Source: Flavobacterium sp. NRK F7 (GTDB taxonomy: Bacteria > Bacteroidota > Bacteroidia > Flavobacteriales > Flavobacteriaceae). From it: a DNA stretch of 64,000 nucleotides. Under the pieces are notes generated by a model. It did not search any database. It saw nothing but the letters and a program-made list of their open reading frames with translations, and was not told the origin of the DNA. A program made the position numbers and the translations under genes. Positions 16,963 to 27,204 of this stretch are shown one piece after another; position 1 is the stretch's first letter; each line of letters begins with the position of its first letter. Location of the stretch: positions 2,495,085 to 2,559,084 of the forward strand of contig NZ_JAMXLB010000001.1 in assembly GCF_024054195.1 (NCBI RefSeq). Reading direction: 5' to 3'.

Positions 16963-17571
16963 ATGTACAAGCAAAAAAAATCTAGAGTCCGTCTTCTACA
17001 TCAATATTACAAGTATACCGGCTTTTATTCCTTTATTTGGGAAAACTCAAAAAAAGCTTTAGTTCCGCTTGCTGTTATAATTGGTATTCTTCTGTACATT
17101 AATTATTATGTAATGAGTATTGACGAAATGTTAGTTTATGTTACTCAAAATTTTAGTGATGTATCCATATTTTCTTTATTTCTTGTATCTGAAAGTATTT
17201 TAGGTTTATTACCTCCAGATATTTTTATTGCTTGGACCAAAAACACTTCCTCTCCACTACTCTATTTATCTATTTTAGCGGTGCTATCCTATTTAGGTGG
17301 TGTTATATCCTATTATAAAGGAAGAACTTTATTGCTTATTCCAAAAATAAATGATTATTTGGAAGGAAAAATGACAAAGCATATTAGAAATATGCAAAAA
17401 TGGGGTGGTTTTTTAATTGCTGTAGGAGCCTTATTACCTTTACCTTTTGCTATTGCTTGTTTGGCAGCAGGAATGATTAAATTTCCACAAAAACATTTTT
17501 TTATTTTTGCTTCCCTTAGAATATTTCGCTTTGTAATTTATGGATATGTTATTTATGCCGCTTTATCATGA
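16963..17571 (+). CDS. DedA/VTT-like (SNARE-associated) membrane protein
   Basis: The 202-residue protein has about five hydrophobic segments. The C-terminal half (MQKWGGFLIAVGALLPLPFAI, then a Gly-rich turn and FASLRIFRFVIYGYVI) resembles the VTT domain of YqaA/DedA proteins, which are linked to lipid transport in the inner membrane. The last codons overlap the next gene by 4 nt (ATGA), indicating coupling with the DUF3817 protein and probably with the mechanosensitive channel gene. Confidence 0.7.
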   Translation: MYKQKKSRVRLLHQYYKYTGFYSFIWENSKKALVPLAVIIGILLYINYYVMSIDEMLVYVTQNFSDVSIFSLFLVSESILGLLPPDIFIAWTKNTSSPLLYLSILAVLSYLGGVISYYKGRTLLLIPKINDYLEGKMTKHIRNMQKWGGFLIAVGALLPLPFAIACLAAGMIKFPQKHFFIFASLRIFRFVIYGYVIYAALS

Positions 17572-17837
17572 TTAAATTTTTTAAAATTATTGCTTCTTTA
17601 GAAGGGGTTTCTTTGCTTGCGCTTTTATTTTTTGCTATGCCAATGAAATATACATTTGACCAGCCCATATATGTAAAATATATAGGAATGGCACACGGTA
17701 TATTATTTTTATTATATATTGCTTTAGCCGTTTTGTTAAAATTTGAACAAAAATGGGAAGCAAAAAAATTTGCTATTATTTGCTTGGCTTCAGTAATTCC
17801 TTTTGGAACTTTTTATATTGAAAAAAAATACTTGTAA
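17568..17837 (+). CDS. DUF3817 small membrane protein
   Basis: The 89-residue protein has three hydrophobic segments: FKIIASLEGVSLLALLFFA, MAHGILFLLYIALAVLL and IICLASVIPFGTFYIEKKYL. The SLEG.SLL, GMAHG and SVIPFGTF motifs fit DUF3817. It starts on the stop codon of the preceding gene and is followed after 10 nt by the channel gene. Function unknown. Confidence 0.8.
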   Translation: MIKFFKIIASLEGVSLLALLFFAMPMKYTFDQPIYVKYIGMAHGILFLLYIALAVLLKFEQKWEAKKFAIICLASVIPFGTFYIEKKYL

Positions 17838-17847
17838 ATTTTAATAG

Positions 17848-19086
17848 ATGATTCTTTTTAATTGGGCTTATAAACTACTCAAAGACTTAGATTTTAGTGA
17901 AAATATTGCGATTTATACCAATCTTTTAATCAATATTTTTATTTTAATTCTAATAGCCTATTTATTAGATTATATTTTTAAAAAGATCTTAATTATTATT
18001 TTAGCTATTGTTGCGGCTCGAACTAAATCTACTTTTGATGATTTTTTAGTAGCTAATAAGACCGCCAAATACATTGCCCATTTAATTCCATTAATTTTTA
18101 TTTACAAAACGGTTCCTATTATATTAAAAGATTTTAGCTATTGGGAAGGTTTTTTCGAAAAAAGTGTCAAAATCTACATCATTATTCTTTCACTTTGGAT
18201 TATCCGAAGTGTTTTTAACGCTTTAAAAGATTATCTCAAACATAAGCCAAGATATAGTGATAAACCTATCGATAGTTATATCCAGGTAATAATGATTATG
18301 CTCTGGATATTTGGAATAATTTCTTTTATCTCAGTACTGTTTAGTGTTAACAAAACTGTCTTTGTAACTACATTAGGTTCGGTTTCAGCGATAGTAATCT
18401 TAATTTTTAGAGATACAATTCTTGGTTTTGTGGCCAGTATATCGGTTTCTGTAAATGATATGGTTCGAATTGGCGACTGGATAACTATGGATAAATTTGG
18501 AGCCGATGGTGATGTTATAGAAATTAATTTGGCTACAGTAAAAGTTAGAAACTTTGACAATACTACAACTACAATACCTACGTATAGTTTAATTTCAGAT
18601 AGTTTTAAAAACTGGAGAGGCATGCAAAATTCTGATGGTAGAAGAATTAAACGTTACCTTTTAATTAAAGCAAAATCGGTTCATTTTATAGAAAAAGAAC
18701 AACTGGAATATTACAATAAAATTCAAAATATAACCTCCTACATTACACATCGTCAAGCCGATATTGAAAAATACAATAGCAATAACAATATAGATAAATC
18801 TTTAATTGTTAATGGAAGAAATCTTACTAATCTAGGCTTGTTTAGAAAATATATAGAAACTTATCTCAAAAATCATTCGGGAATAAACAAGGGTATGATG
18901 CTTATGGTAAGACATTTACAACCTACTGAAAAAGGAATACCTATAGAAATCTATTGCTTTTCAAAAGATAAGACTTGGGAGAATTACGAACATATAATGG
19001 CCGATATTTTTGACCATATTATAGCTTCTGTCTCTTATTTTAATTTAGAAATATATGAGATAGACAACTTAGTAACTACTCCTTAA
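17848..19086 (+). CDS. Mechanosensitive ion channel, MscS family (YbdG-like)
   Basis: The 412-residue protein forms a pore that opens under membrane tension to release solutes. It has about five membrane helices. The MscS core follows: VLIFRDTILGFVASISVSVNDMVRIGDWI, then the beta domain with VIEINLATVKVRNFDNTTTTIPT. The stretch NWRGMQNSDGRRIKRYL is typical of the larger YbdG/MscM type, in line with the length. Third gene of a membrane-protein operon. Its last 11 nt overlap the convergent thioesterase gene. Confidence 0.88.
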   Translation: MILFNWAYKLLKDLDFSENIAIYTNLLINIFILILIAYLLDYIFKKILIIILAIVAARTKSTFDDFLVANKTAKYIAHLIPLIFIYKTVPIILKDFSYWEGFFEKSVKIYIIILSLWIIRSVFNALKDYLKHKPRYSDKPIDSYIQVIMIMLWIFGIISFISVLFSVNKTVFVTTLGSVSAIVILIFRDTILGFVASISVSVNDMVRIGDWITMDKFGADGDVIEINLATVKVRNFDNTTTTIPTYSLISDSFKNWRGMQNSDGRRIKRYLLIKAKSVHFIEKEQLEYYNKIQNITSYITHRQADIEKYNSNNNIDKSLIVNGRNLTNLGLFRKYIETYLKNHSGINKGMMLMVRHLQPTEKGIPIEIYCFSKDKTWENYEHIMADIFDHIIASVSYFNLEIYEIDNLVTTP

Positions 19087-19480
19087 AATTATTTTTTAAT
19101 CTTTCATCTACAAATTCAACTTTTGTTTTGCCATGTGGTTTTGGTTTCCCATGTTCATCTAAATTGACCATAGTAATTGAGTCCACAGTTAATATGGTTT
19201 CTTGAGTCATCTTATTTCGAGCTTTGCATTTTAAAGTTAAAGAAGTTTTACCAAATTTAATAACTTCAATCCCTAACTCTATTATATCCCCTTGCTTTGC
19301 AGAACTCATAAAATTAATTTCTGTCATATGCTTGGTAACTACTCGTGTATTTTCCAATTGAATAATGGTATATAATGCAGCTTCTTCATCTATCCAAGCT
19401 AATAATCTTCCACCGAATAAAGTTTCGTTAGGGTTTAAATCTTCAGGTTTAACCCACTTTCTAGTATTAAATCGCATCAT
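19076..19480 (-). CDS. Acyl-CoA thioesterase, hotdog fold (YciA/ACOT type)
   Basis: Hydrolyses acyl-CoA to free acid and CoA. The 134-residue protein shows NPNETLFGGRLLAWIDEEAA, the hotdog helix with the catalytic Asp in WIDE, then VTKHMTEINFMSSAKQGDIIELG and the strand FGKTSLTLKCKARN. No signal peptide; cytoplasmic. An alternative start lies at the second Met (19477). The 3' end overlaps the MscS gene by 11 nt tail to tail. Confidence 0.88.
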   Translation of the reverse strand: MMRFNTRKWVKPEDLNPNETLFGGRLLAWIDEEAALYTIIQLENTRVVTKHMTEINFMSSAKQGDIIELGIEVIKFGKTSLTLKCKARNKMTQETILTVDSITMVNLDEHGKPKPHGKTKVEFVDERLKNNFKE

Positions 19481-19511
19481 TATTTTATTTTCAATTATAC
19501 TTATTAAGTAA

Positions 19512-19519
19512 CAAAAATA
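19512..19519 (-). promoter_or_regulatory. Promoter -7 box before the thioesterase gene
   Basis: TATTTTTG on the minus strand matches TAnnTTTG, 31 nt before the start codon. No upstream TTG at the usual spacing. Confidence 0.4.
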
Positions 19520-19618
19520 GAATAAACCCTAAATTTATTGATATAATAACGCAAATTTTATTTTTTATAAACTTAAAAATGCCTACTTTCGCAATTATTT
19601 TTTAACAATATAAAAATT

Positions 19619-20875
19619 ATGAAGAAAGTTATTGTTTTTTTATCCCTTTCAATGATGTTTACGTCTTTGATTTGTGCCCAAGAAGAAGCTAAAAAACAAG
19701 AAGAGATTGATTTTAACAGATGGTCTGTTGATTTAAATGCTGGTCTAAGTAAACCTACTACACCTTTTTCAACTAATTACTATGCGAGTAATACTAATTT
19801 TATCCATGGTGATTTAGGCTTAAGATACATGTTTAATAATAAATTCGGTTTAAAATTAGATGTGGGGTACGATTCATTCAAAAACAAATCTGAAAGTTTT
19901 GAATTTGAAGGACAATACTATAGAACAAACCTACAAGGTGTACTTAACTTAGGTAGAGTACTGAACTTTGAAGAATGGACAAACACTATTAATCTTCAAG
20001 CTCATACAGGTTTAGGTTTTGCTTTTATGACAAATGATAAATTTGAAGGTAATGATGACATGACTAACTTCATTTTAGGTCTTACTGCACAATTCAGATT
20101 GTCTAATAGAATTGCATTAAATGCAGATTTTACCATGATTAATAATGTAAATCAAAAGTATACATTTGATGGATATGAAGATCCTTCTGTTGCTGCCGAT
20201 AGAGGTTTTAATAGTACATTATATAATGCAAGTATAGGGTTTTCTTTTTACTTAGGTAAAAATGAAAAGCATGCTGATTGGTTTATTCCTAGAAACAAAC
20301 AGTTGGATGAACTGGAAGCTCGTGTAGCTGAATTAGAAACAATGATGAATGATACAGACCGTGATGGTGTGCCAGATTATCTAGATGTTGAGCCTAATTC
20401 TATTACAGGTGTAGCGGTAGACACAAAAGGACGTGCAGTTGACATGAACAACAATGGTGTTCCTGATGAAATTGAATCGTATATCGAAAAAGTGAAAGGA
20501 AATCAAGAAACTGCTAAAGAAGGACAATCTATTGAAGATATCATTAACGGAGGTTATGTAAATGTTTATTTTGATACTGCTTCAAGTAAACCAAGAGCAG
20601 ATTCTTACGCTGCCATCAACTTTGTTGTTCAATATTTAAAATCAAATCCAGGAACAAGCGTTGAAGTAATCGGTTATGCTGATGAAATTGGTTCTTCTGA
20701 ATACAATGATAAATTATCTGCAGCAAGAGCTTCTTTTGTTAAAGATGTGATTACTAAAGCTGGTGTAGATGCTTCTCGATTAGTTGATGTAGCTAAAGGG
20801 GAAGACGCGTCAGTTGATGTAAATTCTCCTTATGCAAGAAAATTGGTAAGAAGAGTAACTTTCAAATTGAAGTAA
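19619..20875 (+). CDS. OmpA-family outer-membrane protein with thrombospondin type 3-like repeats
   Basis: The 418-residue protein has a signal peptide (to LICAQ), an eight-stranded-type beta-barrel region (about 35-220) and a short linker with calcium-binding repeats (DTDRDGVPDYLDVEPNS and DMNNNGVPDEIE, about 243-285). A C-terminal OmpA peptidoglycan-binding domain follows (VNVYFDTASSKP, VIGYADEIGSSEYNDKLSAARA). It anchors the outer membrane to the cell wall. TACTTTCG at 19584-19591 may be its -7 box. It ends at a strong terminator, so it is a single unit. Confidence 0.93.
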   Translation: MKKVIVFLSLSMMFTSLICAQEEAKKQEEIDFNRWSVDLNAGLSKPTTPFSTNYYASNTNFIHGDLGLRYMFNNKFGLKLDVGYDSFKNKSESFEFEGQYYRTNLQGVLNLGRVLNFEEWTNTINLQAHTGLGFAFMTNDKFEGNDDMTNFILGLTAQFRLSNRIALNADFTMINNVNQKYTFDGYEDPSVAADRGFNSTLYNASIGFSFYLGKNEKHADWFIPRNKQLDELEARVAELETMMNDTDRDGVPDYLDVEPNSITGVAVDTKGRAVDMNNNGVPDEIESYIEKVKGNQETAKEGQSIEDIINGGYVNVYFDTASSKPRADSYAAINFVVQYLKSNPGTSVEVIGYADEIGSSEYNDKLSAARASFVKDVITKAGVDASRLVDVAKGEDASVDVNSPYARKLVRRVTFKLK

Positions 20876-20901
20876 TTAACAATACTATCTTAATAACTTA
20901 A

Positions 20902-20935
20902 AAAGAGCCTTCAAAATTGAAGGTTCTTTTTTTTT
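20902..20935 (+). terminator. Rho-independent terminator after the OmpA-family gene
   Basis: A 12-bp stem (20903-20914 with 20917-20928) contains CCTTCAA/TTGAAGG and a 2-nt loop, followed by a long T-run. Confidence 0.8.
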
Positions 20936-20966
20936 AACTTTAGTTATACTATAAAAACACACTGTT

Positions 20967-21356
20967 ATGAGAACTAAAGATGAGGCTATATTAGAAATTA
21001 GAGGGGAATCCATAGGTGTTATTACAGAAACTTCTTCAGCCGAAGAAAAATTTCAGAATCTAACTTTAAGACCTATTTTAAAATTTCAAAATGATTTGTT
21101 TTTAGAAGTTTTTCGTAATTATGCAGTCAAACAAAAAAGCGTCTTTTTTACACTTAATCCTGAAAAAAAAATGAATTATATTGAACATGTAATTCAAAGG
21201 GACATTAAATTTAGAAATGCCTTAAAGGGAATGGTCATTGGTATGTTCACCATTTCAGAATACAAAGAGTATATTCAAAATTCTTCTAATATTAATAAAA
21301 GAATGATGAATTTACTCATTGAAAGATTAAAAAGTCAAATTCAATTATTTGAATAA
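20967..21356 (+). CDS. Conserved-looking cytoplasmic protein of unknown function
   Basis: I do not recognise the family. The product is 129 residues, has no signal or membrane segment and is predicted helical in its second half (YIEHVIQRDIKFRNALKG, KRMMNLLIERLKSQIQLFE). It lies just after the OmpA gene terminator and converges with the DUF2461 gene 7 nt away. Confidence 0.7.
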   Translation: MRTKDEAILEIRGESIGVITETSSAEEKFQNLTLRPILKFQNDLFLEVFRNYAVKQKSVFFTLNPEKKMNYIEHVIQRDIKFRNALKGMVIGMFTISEYKEYIQNSSNINKRMMNLLIERLKSQIQLFE

Positions 21357-21363
21357 GTATTTT

Positions 21364-22038
21364 TTATGAATACAAACTTTCTCCATTTAAATTTGTAGTT
21401 AAAACATCACTCATATAATTAAAGAAGGGGCGCATGGCTTGAAAAGTAGCAATTACTTCTTCCTTGAAATTAGAGGCCAATACTTCTTCATTGGTAAATG
21501 ATCGTGTAACTAAAAATTGTTTTTTTCGAATTAAATCTATATTGGGATGATTTTTATCAAAGTCTCTTGGAGCTGTTTTCAATTCTTCACCTTCTAACGA
21601 ACCAAAATAGGTTTTAAATGTAGCTTCAGAAGTAATTGCTCTAAATTCGGACGCATCCAATTCCAATTCTTTTCGAATGCGTAACAAATCTTCTACATTG
21701 GGTTCCCAAAAACCACCTCCTACAAAACTTTTATCATTTTCAATATGCAAATAATATCCTCCTCTCAATAAGGGTTTTGTTCTTCTATAGGCAGCACTAA
21801 AATTAACTTTGTAAGGTAATTTGTTCTTTGAAAATCGAACATCTCTGTAAATTCTAAAGATTTGCATATGTTCTATATGATCTATTTTTCCTAAATCCTC
21901 TCCCACTTCAGTAAAAAATTGCTTCATGAATTTACTTTGTTTATCATAACGCTTCTTATTTTCTGCAAACCATTCACGATTATTGTTTTCTTTTAAATCT
22001 AATAAAAATGATAAGGATTCTTGATTAATTTGACTCAT
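21364..22038 (-). CDS. DUF2461 family protein
   Basis: The 224-residue protein shows the family pattern FLLDLKENNNREWFAENKKRYD near the N-terminus. It is followed by FRIYRDVRFSKNKLPYKVNFSAAYRR and GGYYLHIE, then FVGGGFWEP. These match DUF2461 (TIGR02453). The biochemical role is unknown to me. No signal peptide. It is a single gene convergent with the gene at 20967. Confidence 0.9.
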   Translation of the reverse strand: MSQINQESLSFLLDLKENNNREWFAENKKRYDKQSKFMKQFFTEVGEDLGKIDHIEHMQIFRIYRDVRFSKNKLPYKVNFSAAYRRTKPLLRGGYYLHIENDKSFVGGGFWEPNVEDLLRIRKELELDASEFRAITSEATFKTYFGSLEGEELKTAPRDFDKNHPNIDLIRKKQFLVTRSFTNEEVLASNFKEEVIATFQAMRPFFNYMSDVLTTNLNGESLYS

Positions 22039-22097
22039 TTTTTGAATTTTTAAAAATTTTAATTGTTAAAAAAATGTTAATGAATTATTTTTTAGGA

Positions 22098-22127
22098 TTG
22101 TGTTTAAAATTTTAATTCTTAACTTTA
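22098..22127 (+). promoter_or_regulatory. Promoter of the beta-propeller gene
   Basis: TTG (22098-22100) and TAACTTTA (22120-22127) are 19 nt apart and close to the Bacteroidota consensus. The start point would be near 22133, which favours the ATG at 22161 over that at 22137. Confidence 0.45.
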
Positions 22128-22160
22128 AATACCCCAATGTCTAATTTAATACTTACTATT

Positions 22161-23183
22161 ATGAAAACAAAGTTACTATTATTACTGCTACTAACTAACT
22201 TCGTTTACAGTCAAGTAACGGATGTATTAACCAATTACAACTCCGCTGGGTTATCTAATCTTACGTATAAAGATAATTTTATTTATTTTAATTCGTATGT
22301 AGAAAAGAAAATTTATCGATTTGATTACACAGAACCCAATCCAACCGTTGAGTTAGTGCATCAATTCTCTGAAAATCCAAATTTTGTATTTGTCAAAAAT
22401 GACATTTTGTTTGTGGGTGTAGAAAACCCATACCGAACATACAAAATAAATCTATCTAGTGACAATTTTTTCACTACTCCTTTAGCTGATGTTGCTGGTC
22501 CTATGGTACAAATTAATGATGATCTATACATTGGTCAGTATGCCGCATCAAAAATAATTAAAGTTAATCTAGTTACTTTACAACAGTCCGATGTTTTATT
22601 GGGTTATAAACCTAACTTTTTTACTTCATATGATAATAAATTATTTTTTACTTCTAATTACACCAATGCTTTGTATAAATATGATGCATCAACTGGAAAT
22701 TTAGATACTGTTTTAAATAATTTAAATTATGCTTCTGGAATAGTTATGAATGATGCATCACTTTATATTTGTGAAAGTTCGGCTAGTTCTATTTCTTGGT
22801 ACACTAATCCTGATTTTCAATTTGAAAGTATGGTTCAATTACCTGCAAATTCTTGGCCTAATGGATCTATTATAATAAATAATGAACTTTTTTTCGTTCA
22901 AACGATTGCTGGAAAAATTTCTAAAATGACCATTAATAGTACATTAAATGCTACTCCTTTTGCAAATCAAAAATCAAAAATTATCATTTATCCCAATCCA
23001 AGTTCTGATATCTTAAAAATTGAAAGTTTATATGCTTTTGATACCTATCAGATTTATGATATACAAGGAAAATTGATTGAAAATAAAGTAATGAACAATA
23101 ATAGCATTAACATTTCTAACCTATCTAAAGGAAAATATATTTTGGCTTTAGATAAAATGAGACATTCGTTTATAAAAAATTAA
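22161..23183 (+). CDS. Secreted beta-propeller-like protein, T9SS cargo
   Basis: The 340-residue protein has a signal peptide MKTKLLLLLLLTNFVYSQ, then repeated YFNSYVEKKIYRFD, LYIGQYAASKIIKVN and LFFTSNYTNALYKYD units. These look like blades of an NHL/SMP-30-type propeller. A T9SS sorting domain closes it (IYPNPSSDILKI, IYDIQGKLI, GKYILAL, SFIKN). The ATG at 22161 was chosen because it opens the signal peptide and lies at a suitable distance from the promoter. Ligand or activity unknown. Confidence 0.82.
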   Translation: MKTKLLLLLLLTNFVYSQVTDVLTNYNSAGLSNLTYKDNFIYFNSYVEKKIYRFDYTEPNPTVELVHQFSENPNFVFVKNDILFVGVENPYRTYKINLSSDNFFTTPLADVAGPMVQINDDLYIGQYAASKIIKVNLVTLQQSDVLLGYKPNFFTSYDNKLFFTSNYTNALYKYDASTGNLDTVLNNLNYASGIVMNDASLYICESSASSISWYTNPDFQFESMVQLPANSWPNGSIIINNELFFVQTIAGKISKMTINSTLNATPFANQKSKIIIYPNPSSDILKIESLYAFDTYQIYDIQGKLIENKVMNNNSINISNLSKGKYILALDKMRHSFIKN

Positions 23184-23267
23184 AAGTGATGTTGTTGTTA
23201 TAAATGAATTCAATAAAACTATTCGAGTTACCGTTTTTAAATTCATTAAATAACCTCAGAATTAAAA

Positions 23268-23312
23268 AAAACGCTCTAAAACAGAAATTTAGAGCGTTTT
23301 TTATTTTTTTAA
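23268..23312. terminator. Bidirectional terminator between the propeller gene and the his operon
   Basis: A perfect 13-bp stem AAAACGCTCTAAA/TTTAGAGCGTTTT with a 7-nt loop is flanked by A-runs on one side and T-runs on the other, so it can act in both directions. Confidence 0.85.
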
Positions 23313-23320
23313 ATTCAAAT

Positions 23321-23920
23321 TTACTTCACTCGTTCCTTTAAAACTTGAACCACATCTTCTAACTGAAAATCTTTAGCTTGTAATAAAATCAAAAAATGGA
23401 ATAATAAATCTGCACTTTCTGATAAAAAGAGCGTATCATTTGTATCTTTTGCTTCAATTACAACTTCAACAGCTTCTTCACCTACTTTTTGTGCAATTTT
23501 ATTTATCCCTTTAGAAAATAAACTAGCTACGTAGCTTTTTTCAACTGTTGCTTTCTCTTTCCTATTTGTTATGGTTCTCTCTAACTCACTTAAAAAACCA
23601 TATTCTTGAGTATTTTTTTCTTGCCAACAGGTATCTGTTCCTGTATGACAAGTTGGTCCTTTGGGCATGACCTGAACAAGCAAACTATCATTATCACAAT
23701 CATTTTTTATGGAAATTAACTCTAAATAGTTCCCACTCTCCTCTCCTTTTGTCCATAATCTTTTTTTAGAGCGACTGTAAAAAGTGACTTTTTTTGTTTC
23801 TAATGTTTTAGCATAAGCTTCTTGGTTCATGTAACCCAACATTAGAACATTTTTTGTAACATTATCTTGAATAATTGCAGGAATAAGTCCGTCATTATTT
23901 TTTGTAAAATCTATTTTCAT
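23321..23920 (-). CDS. hisIE: Phosphoribosyl-AMP cyclohydrolase / phosphoribosyl-ATP pyrophosphatase
   Basis: Steps two and three of histidine synthesis in one 199-residue protein. The HisI half has GYMNQEAYAKTL, TFYSRSKKRLWTKGEESGN and the metal site DCDNDSLLVQV...GPTCHTGTDTCW. The HisE half (from about residue 110) has the helical pyrophosphohydrolase pattern KVGEEAVEVVIEAK and ESADLLFHFLILL. Start taken at the ATG 23920; a TTG two codons upstream is less likely. Last gene of the his operon, ending at a bidirectional terminator. Confidence 0.95.
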   Translation of the reverse strand: MKIDFTKNNDGLIPAIIQDNVTKNVLMLGYMNQEAYAKTLETKKVTFYSRSKKRLWTKGEESGNYLELISIKNDCDNDSLLVQVMPKGPTCHTGTDTCWQEKNTQEYGFLSELERTITNRKEKATVEKSYVASLFSKGINKIAQKVGEEAVEVVIEAKDTNDTLFLSESADLLFHFLILLQAKDFQLEDVVQVLKERVK

Positions 23921-23967
23921 ATTCAAAGTTTATTGACCCTTTTTTTATCAAATATTTTTTATTTTTT

Positions 23968-24723
23968 CTAAATTCGAATTGCGATACCTTTATCATTTAA
24001 GAAATATTTCAAATTCGGAATTTCAATTTCTTGAAAGTGAAAAACACTTGCCGCTAAAGCCGCATCCGCTTTTCCTTGAATAAAAACATCTGCAAAATGT
24101 TGACTATTACCTGCTCCTCCTGAAGCAATAATAGGAATGTTAACCCATTCCGAAAGTTGCGACAAAGCATCATTTGCAAATCCGTTTTTAGTTCCATCAT
24201 GATCCATAGAAGTAAATAAAATTTCACCTGCTCCTCTTTCTTCCACTTCTTTTGACCATTCAAACAAATCTAAAGTAGTAGGTTCTTTGCCTCCCACAAG
24301 ATGTACCACCCATTTATCATTAACTTTTTTAGCATCTATAGCAACTACGACACATTGACTTCCAAATTTTGTAGCCAATTCATTTATTAATTCGGGTCTT
24401 TTAACTGCGGAAGAATTAATTGAAACTTTATCTGCTCCATTTTGTAATAAAACAGCTACATCTTGAATGGATGAAATACCACCACCAACCGTGAACGGTA
24501 TATTGATCTTTTTTGCAACATCTCTTACCAGGTTAGCTAAGGTTTTTCTGCGTTCTTCAGTAGCTGAAATGTCTAAAAAAACAAGCTCATCTGCTCCTGT
24601 TTTAGAATATTTTTCAGCTAATTCTACGGGATCACCAGCGTCTTTTAAGTCTAAAAAATTGACTCCTTTAACGGTACGTCCATTTTTAATATCCAAACAA
24701 GGAATAATTCTTTTTGTAAGCAT
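23968..24723 (-). CDS. hisF: Imidazole glycerol phosphate synthase cyclase subunit HisF
   Basis: Uses ammonia from HisH to make imidazole glycerol phosphate and AICAR from PRFAR. The 251-residue (beta/alpha)8 barrel begins [20 protein letters not shown] with the catalytic Asp in CLD. The second catalytic Asp is in VVVAIDAKK. Phosphate-binding motifs FTVGGGISS and IIASGGAGN are present. It starts 2 nt after the hisA stop. Confidence 0.97.
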   Translation of the reverse strand: MLTKRIIPCLDIKNGRTVKGVNFLDLKDAGDPVELAEKYSKTGADELVFLDISATEERRKTLANLVRDVAKKINIPFTVGGGISSIQDVAVLLQNGADKVSINSSAVKRPELINELATKFGSQCVVVAIDAKKVNDKWVVHLVGGKEPTTLDLFEWSKEVEERGAGEILFTSMDHDGTKNGFANDALSQLSEWVNIPIIASGGAGNSQHFADVFIQGKADAALAASVFHFQEIEIPNLKYFLNDKGIAIRI

Positions 24724-24725
24724 TT

Positions 24726-25448
24726 TTAATTAATAATATAAGATTCTAATTGCTTTAATGTAATTCTTCCTTCATAAATTGCTTTACCAATAATAGTTCC
24801 TTCACACCCTAACGCTGCCAATTTTGGTAATTCTTCAAAAGTAGAAATGCCTCCAGATGCAATTAATTTGATTGAAGGAACAGTTTGTAAAATTTCTTTA
24901 TACAATTCAAAACTAGGTCCTTGAAGCATTCCGTCTTTAGCAATATCCGTACAAATCACATATGAAATTCCTTCATTTTCATATTTTTGAATAAATGGGA
25001 TGACAGCTTCATTGCTTTCTTCTAACCAACCTGAAACAGCAATTTTTTTATTATTAACATCTGCTCCAAGAATGATACGATTGGAACCAAATTCCTTAAT
25101 CCACTTTTTAAATAAGGATGGATTTTTTACTGCAATACTTCCCCCTGTAATTTGTTGGGCTCCACTATTAAAAGCTATTTTTACATCTTCATTAGATTTT
25201 AAGCCTCCTCCAAAATCAATTTTTAAACTCGTATTAGATGCAATTTGTTCCAATACCTTATAATTAATAATACGATTAGATTTAGCCCCATCTAAATCTA
25301 CCAAATGTAGGTGTGTAATACCATGATTTTCAAAAGACTTAGCTACTTCAAGCGGATTTTCATTATATATTTTCTTTGTTGAATAATCTCCTTTGGATAA
25401 TCGTACACATTTTCCTTCAATAATATCAATGGCTGGTATAATTCTCAT
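24726..25448 (-). CDS. hisA: ProFAR isomerase HisA
   Basis: Isomerises the aminoaldose ProFAR to PRFAR. The 240-residue (beta/alpha)8 barrel begins [21 protein letters not shown] with the catalytic Asp in AID. The second Asp is in [17 protein letters not shown] and LIASGGIST are the phosphate-binding loops. It lies between hisH (13 nt) and hisF (2 nt). Confidence 0.97.
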   Translation of the reverse strand: MRIIPAIDIIEGKCVRLSKGDYSTKKIYNENPLEVAKSFENHGITHLHLVDLDGAKSNRIINYKVLEQIASNTSLKIDFGGGLKSNEDVKIAFNSGAQQITGGSIAVKNPSLFKKWIKEFGSNRIILGADVNNKKIAVSGWLEESNEAVIPFIQKYENEGISYVICTDIAKDGMLQGPSFELYKEILQTVPSIKLIASGGISTFEELPKLAALGCEGTIIGKAIYEGRITLKQLESYIIN

Positions 25449-25461
25449 ATTTACAGTAATT

Positions 25462-26049
25462 TTAATTGGTTATCGCTATGAAGTTTTTAAGAATTTTTTC
25501 TCCATACACTCCACTTTTTTCAGGATGAAATTGTACGCCATAAAAATTATCTTTGCGCAATGCAGTTGCGTATTCTGTTTCATAATTAGTGTAAGCAATT
25601 GCATATGAATTTTTTGGAGCGTAATAACTGTGAACCAAATACATATATTCGTTTTCAGATATCCCATCAAATAAAGCTGATTTGAGTTGATAAATTGAAT
25701 TCCAACCCATTTGTGGGACTTTTACCGCATTTGAAAATTTGATTATATCAATGTCAAAAACACCTAAACCAGTAGTAGCTCCTTCTTCTGAGCTTTTACA
25801 TAATAATTGCATACCCAAACAAATACCTAAAACAGGTTGTTTTAATGTGGGTATCAAGATATGCAAACCACTTTCTTTTAGTTTTTCCATGGCACTGCTG
25901 GCTTCACCTACACCTGGGAAAATTATTTTATCAGCATTTTTAATCTCATTCCAATTGGCCGTAACTTGGGCTTGAATTCCAATTCTTTCCAAAGCAAATA
26001 GAATGCTTTGAATATTACCCGCTCCATAATCTATAATGGCTATCTTCAT
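25462..26049 (-). CDS. hisH: Imidazole glycerol phosphate synthase glutaminase subunit HisH
   Basis: Supplies ammonia from glutamine to HisF. The 195-residue class I glutaminase shows [10 protein letters not shown], the nucleophile Cys in [12 protein letters not shown], and the His/Glu pair in [10 protein letters not shown]. It follows hisB by 18 nt. Confidence 0.96.
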   Translation of the reverse strand: MKIAIIDYGAGNIQSILFALERIGIQAQVTANWNEIKNADKIIFPGVGEASSAMEKLKESGLHILIPTLKQPVLGICLGMQLLCKSSEEGATTGLGVFDIDIIKFSNAVKVPQMGWNSIYQLKSALFDGISENEYMYLVHSYYAPKNSYAIAYTNYETEYATALRKDNFYGVQFHPEKSGVYGEKILKNFIAITN

Positions 26050-26067
26050 TTGTATAGTCTTATTATT

Positions 26068-27204
26068 TTAAAGCATTCCTTTTGTACTCGGTAAAATCAT
26101 TTTATCCGCATCTCTTTTTACAGCAACTTTAATCGCTTTAGCAAAAGCTTTAAAAATAGCCTCAATTTTATGATGCTCATTAATTCCTTCCGCTTTTATA
26201 TTTAAATTTGCTCTTGCGCCATCTGTAAATGATTTAAAAAAATGATAAAACATTTCTGTAGGCATCTCACCAATTTTTTCACGTTTGAATTCGGCATTCC
26301 ATACCAACCAATTCCTGCCTCCAAAATCGATAGCCACTTGCGCCAAACAATCATCCATTGGTAAACAAAAACCATAGCGTTCAATTCCTAATTTATTTCC
26401 TAAAGCTTTGGCAAATACTTCCCCTAAAGCGATAGCAGTATCTTCAATGGTGTGGTGTTCATCTACTTCTAAATCTCCTTTAACTTGAATGGTTAAGTCC
26501 ATTTGTCCATGACGTGCAATTTGATCTAACATATGATCAAAAAAAGCCAAACCGGTTTGAATATTGCTTTTTCCAGTACCATCTAAATTTAATTCAATTT
26601 GAATATCCGTTTCATTGGTTTTTCTAGAAACAGAAGCGGTCCTTTCTTCCAATTTTAAGAATTCATAAATTCGTTGCCAATCGTTAGTTTCCAAACTAAT
26701 ACAACTATTCAATTCTTCTTTTTTAACCGAAATTTCATTGGTACCTAAATGTGTAAAATCATTAATAAAAATGGCTTTTGCACCTAAATTTTTAGCCAAT
26801 TCAACATCAGTTAATCGATCTCCAATAACATAGGAATTTGCTAAATCATATTCCTCTGAAAAATATTGCGTTAATAAACCAGTTCCTGGTTTACGAGTAG
26901 GTGCATTTTCATAAGGAAAAGTTCTATCGAGAAATACTTGATCAAAAACAACCCCTTCATTCGCATAAGTGTTTATGATAAAATTATGCACTGGCCAAAA
27001 CGTTTCTTCTGGAAAAGAAGCCGTTCCAAGTCCGTCTTGATTGGTTATCATAACCAATTCAAAATCTAATTCTTGAGCAATTTTACTAAGAAAAGGAATG
27101 CATTTGGGGTAAAAAATCATTTTTTCAAATGAATCAATTTGTTCATCTATTGTTTCTTTAATTATAGTTCCATCTCTATCGATGAATAATACTTTTTTAG
27201 ACAT
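26068..27204 (-). CDS. hisB: Bifunctional histidinol-phosphatase / imidazoleglycerol-phosphate dehydratase HisB
   Basis: Covers two steps in one 378-residue protein. The N-terminal HAD phosphatase (about 1-165) opens with [11 protein letters not shown], then MITNQDGLG and [16 protein letters not shown]. The C-terminal dehydratase (about 190-378) has [32 protein letters not shown] and [15 protein letters not shown], the His-rich manganese sites. Its start overlaps the hisC stop by 8 nt. Confidence 0.97.
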   Translation of the reverse strand: MSKKVLFIDRDGTIIKETIDEQIDSFEKMIFYPKCIPFLSKIAQELDFELVMITNQDGLGTASFPEETFWPVHNFIINTYANEGVVFDQVFLDRTFPYENAPTRKPGTGLLTQYFSEEYDLANSYVIGDRLTDVELAKNLGAKAIFINDFTHLGTNEISVKKEELNSCISLETNDWQRIYEFLKLEERTASVSRKTNETDIQIELNLDGTGKSNIQTGLAFFDHMLDQIARHGQMDLTIQVKGDLEVDEHHTIEDTAIALGEVFAKALGNKLGIERYGFCLPMDDCLAQVAIDFGGRNWLVWNAEFKREKIGEMPTEMFYHFFKSFTDGARANLNIKAEGINEHHKIEAIFKAFAKAIKVAVKRDADKMILPSTKGML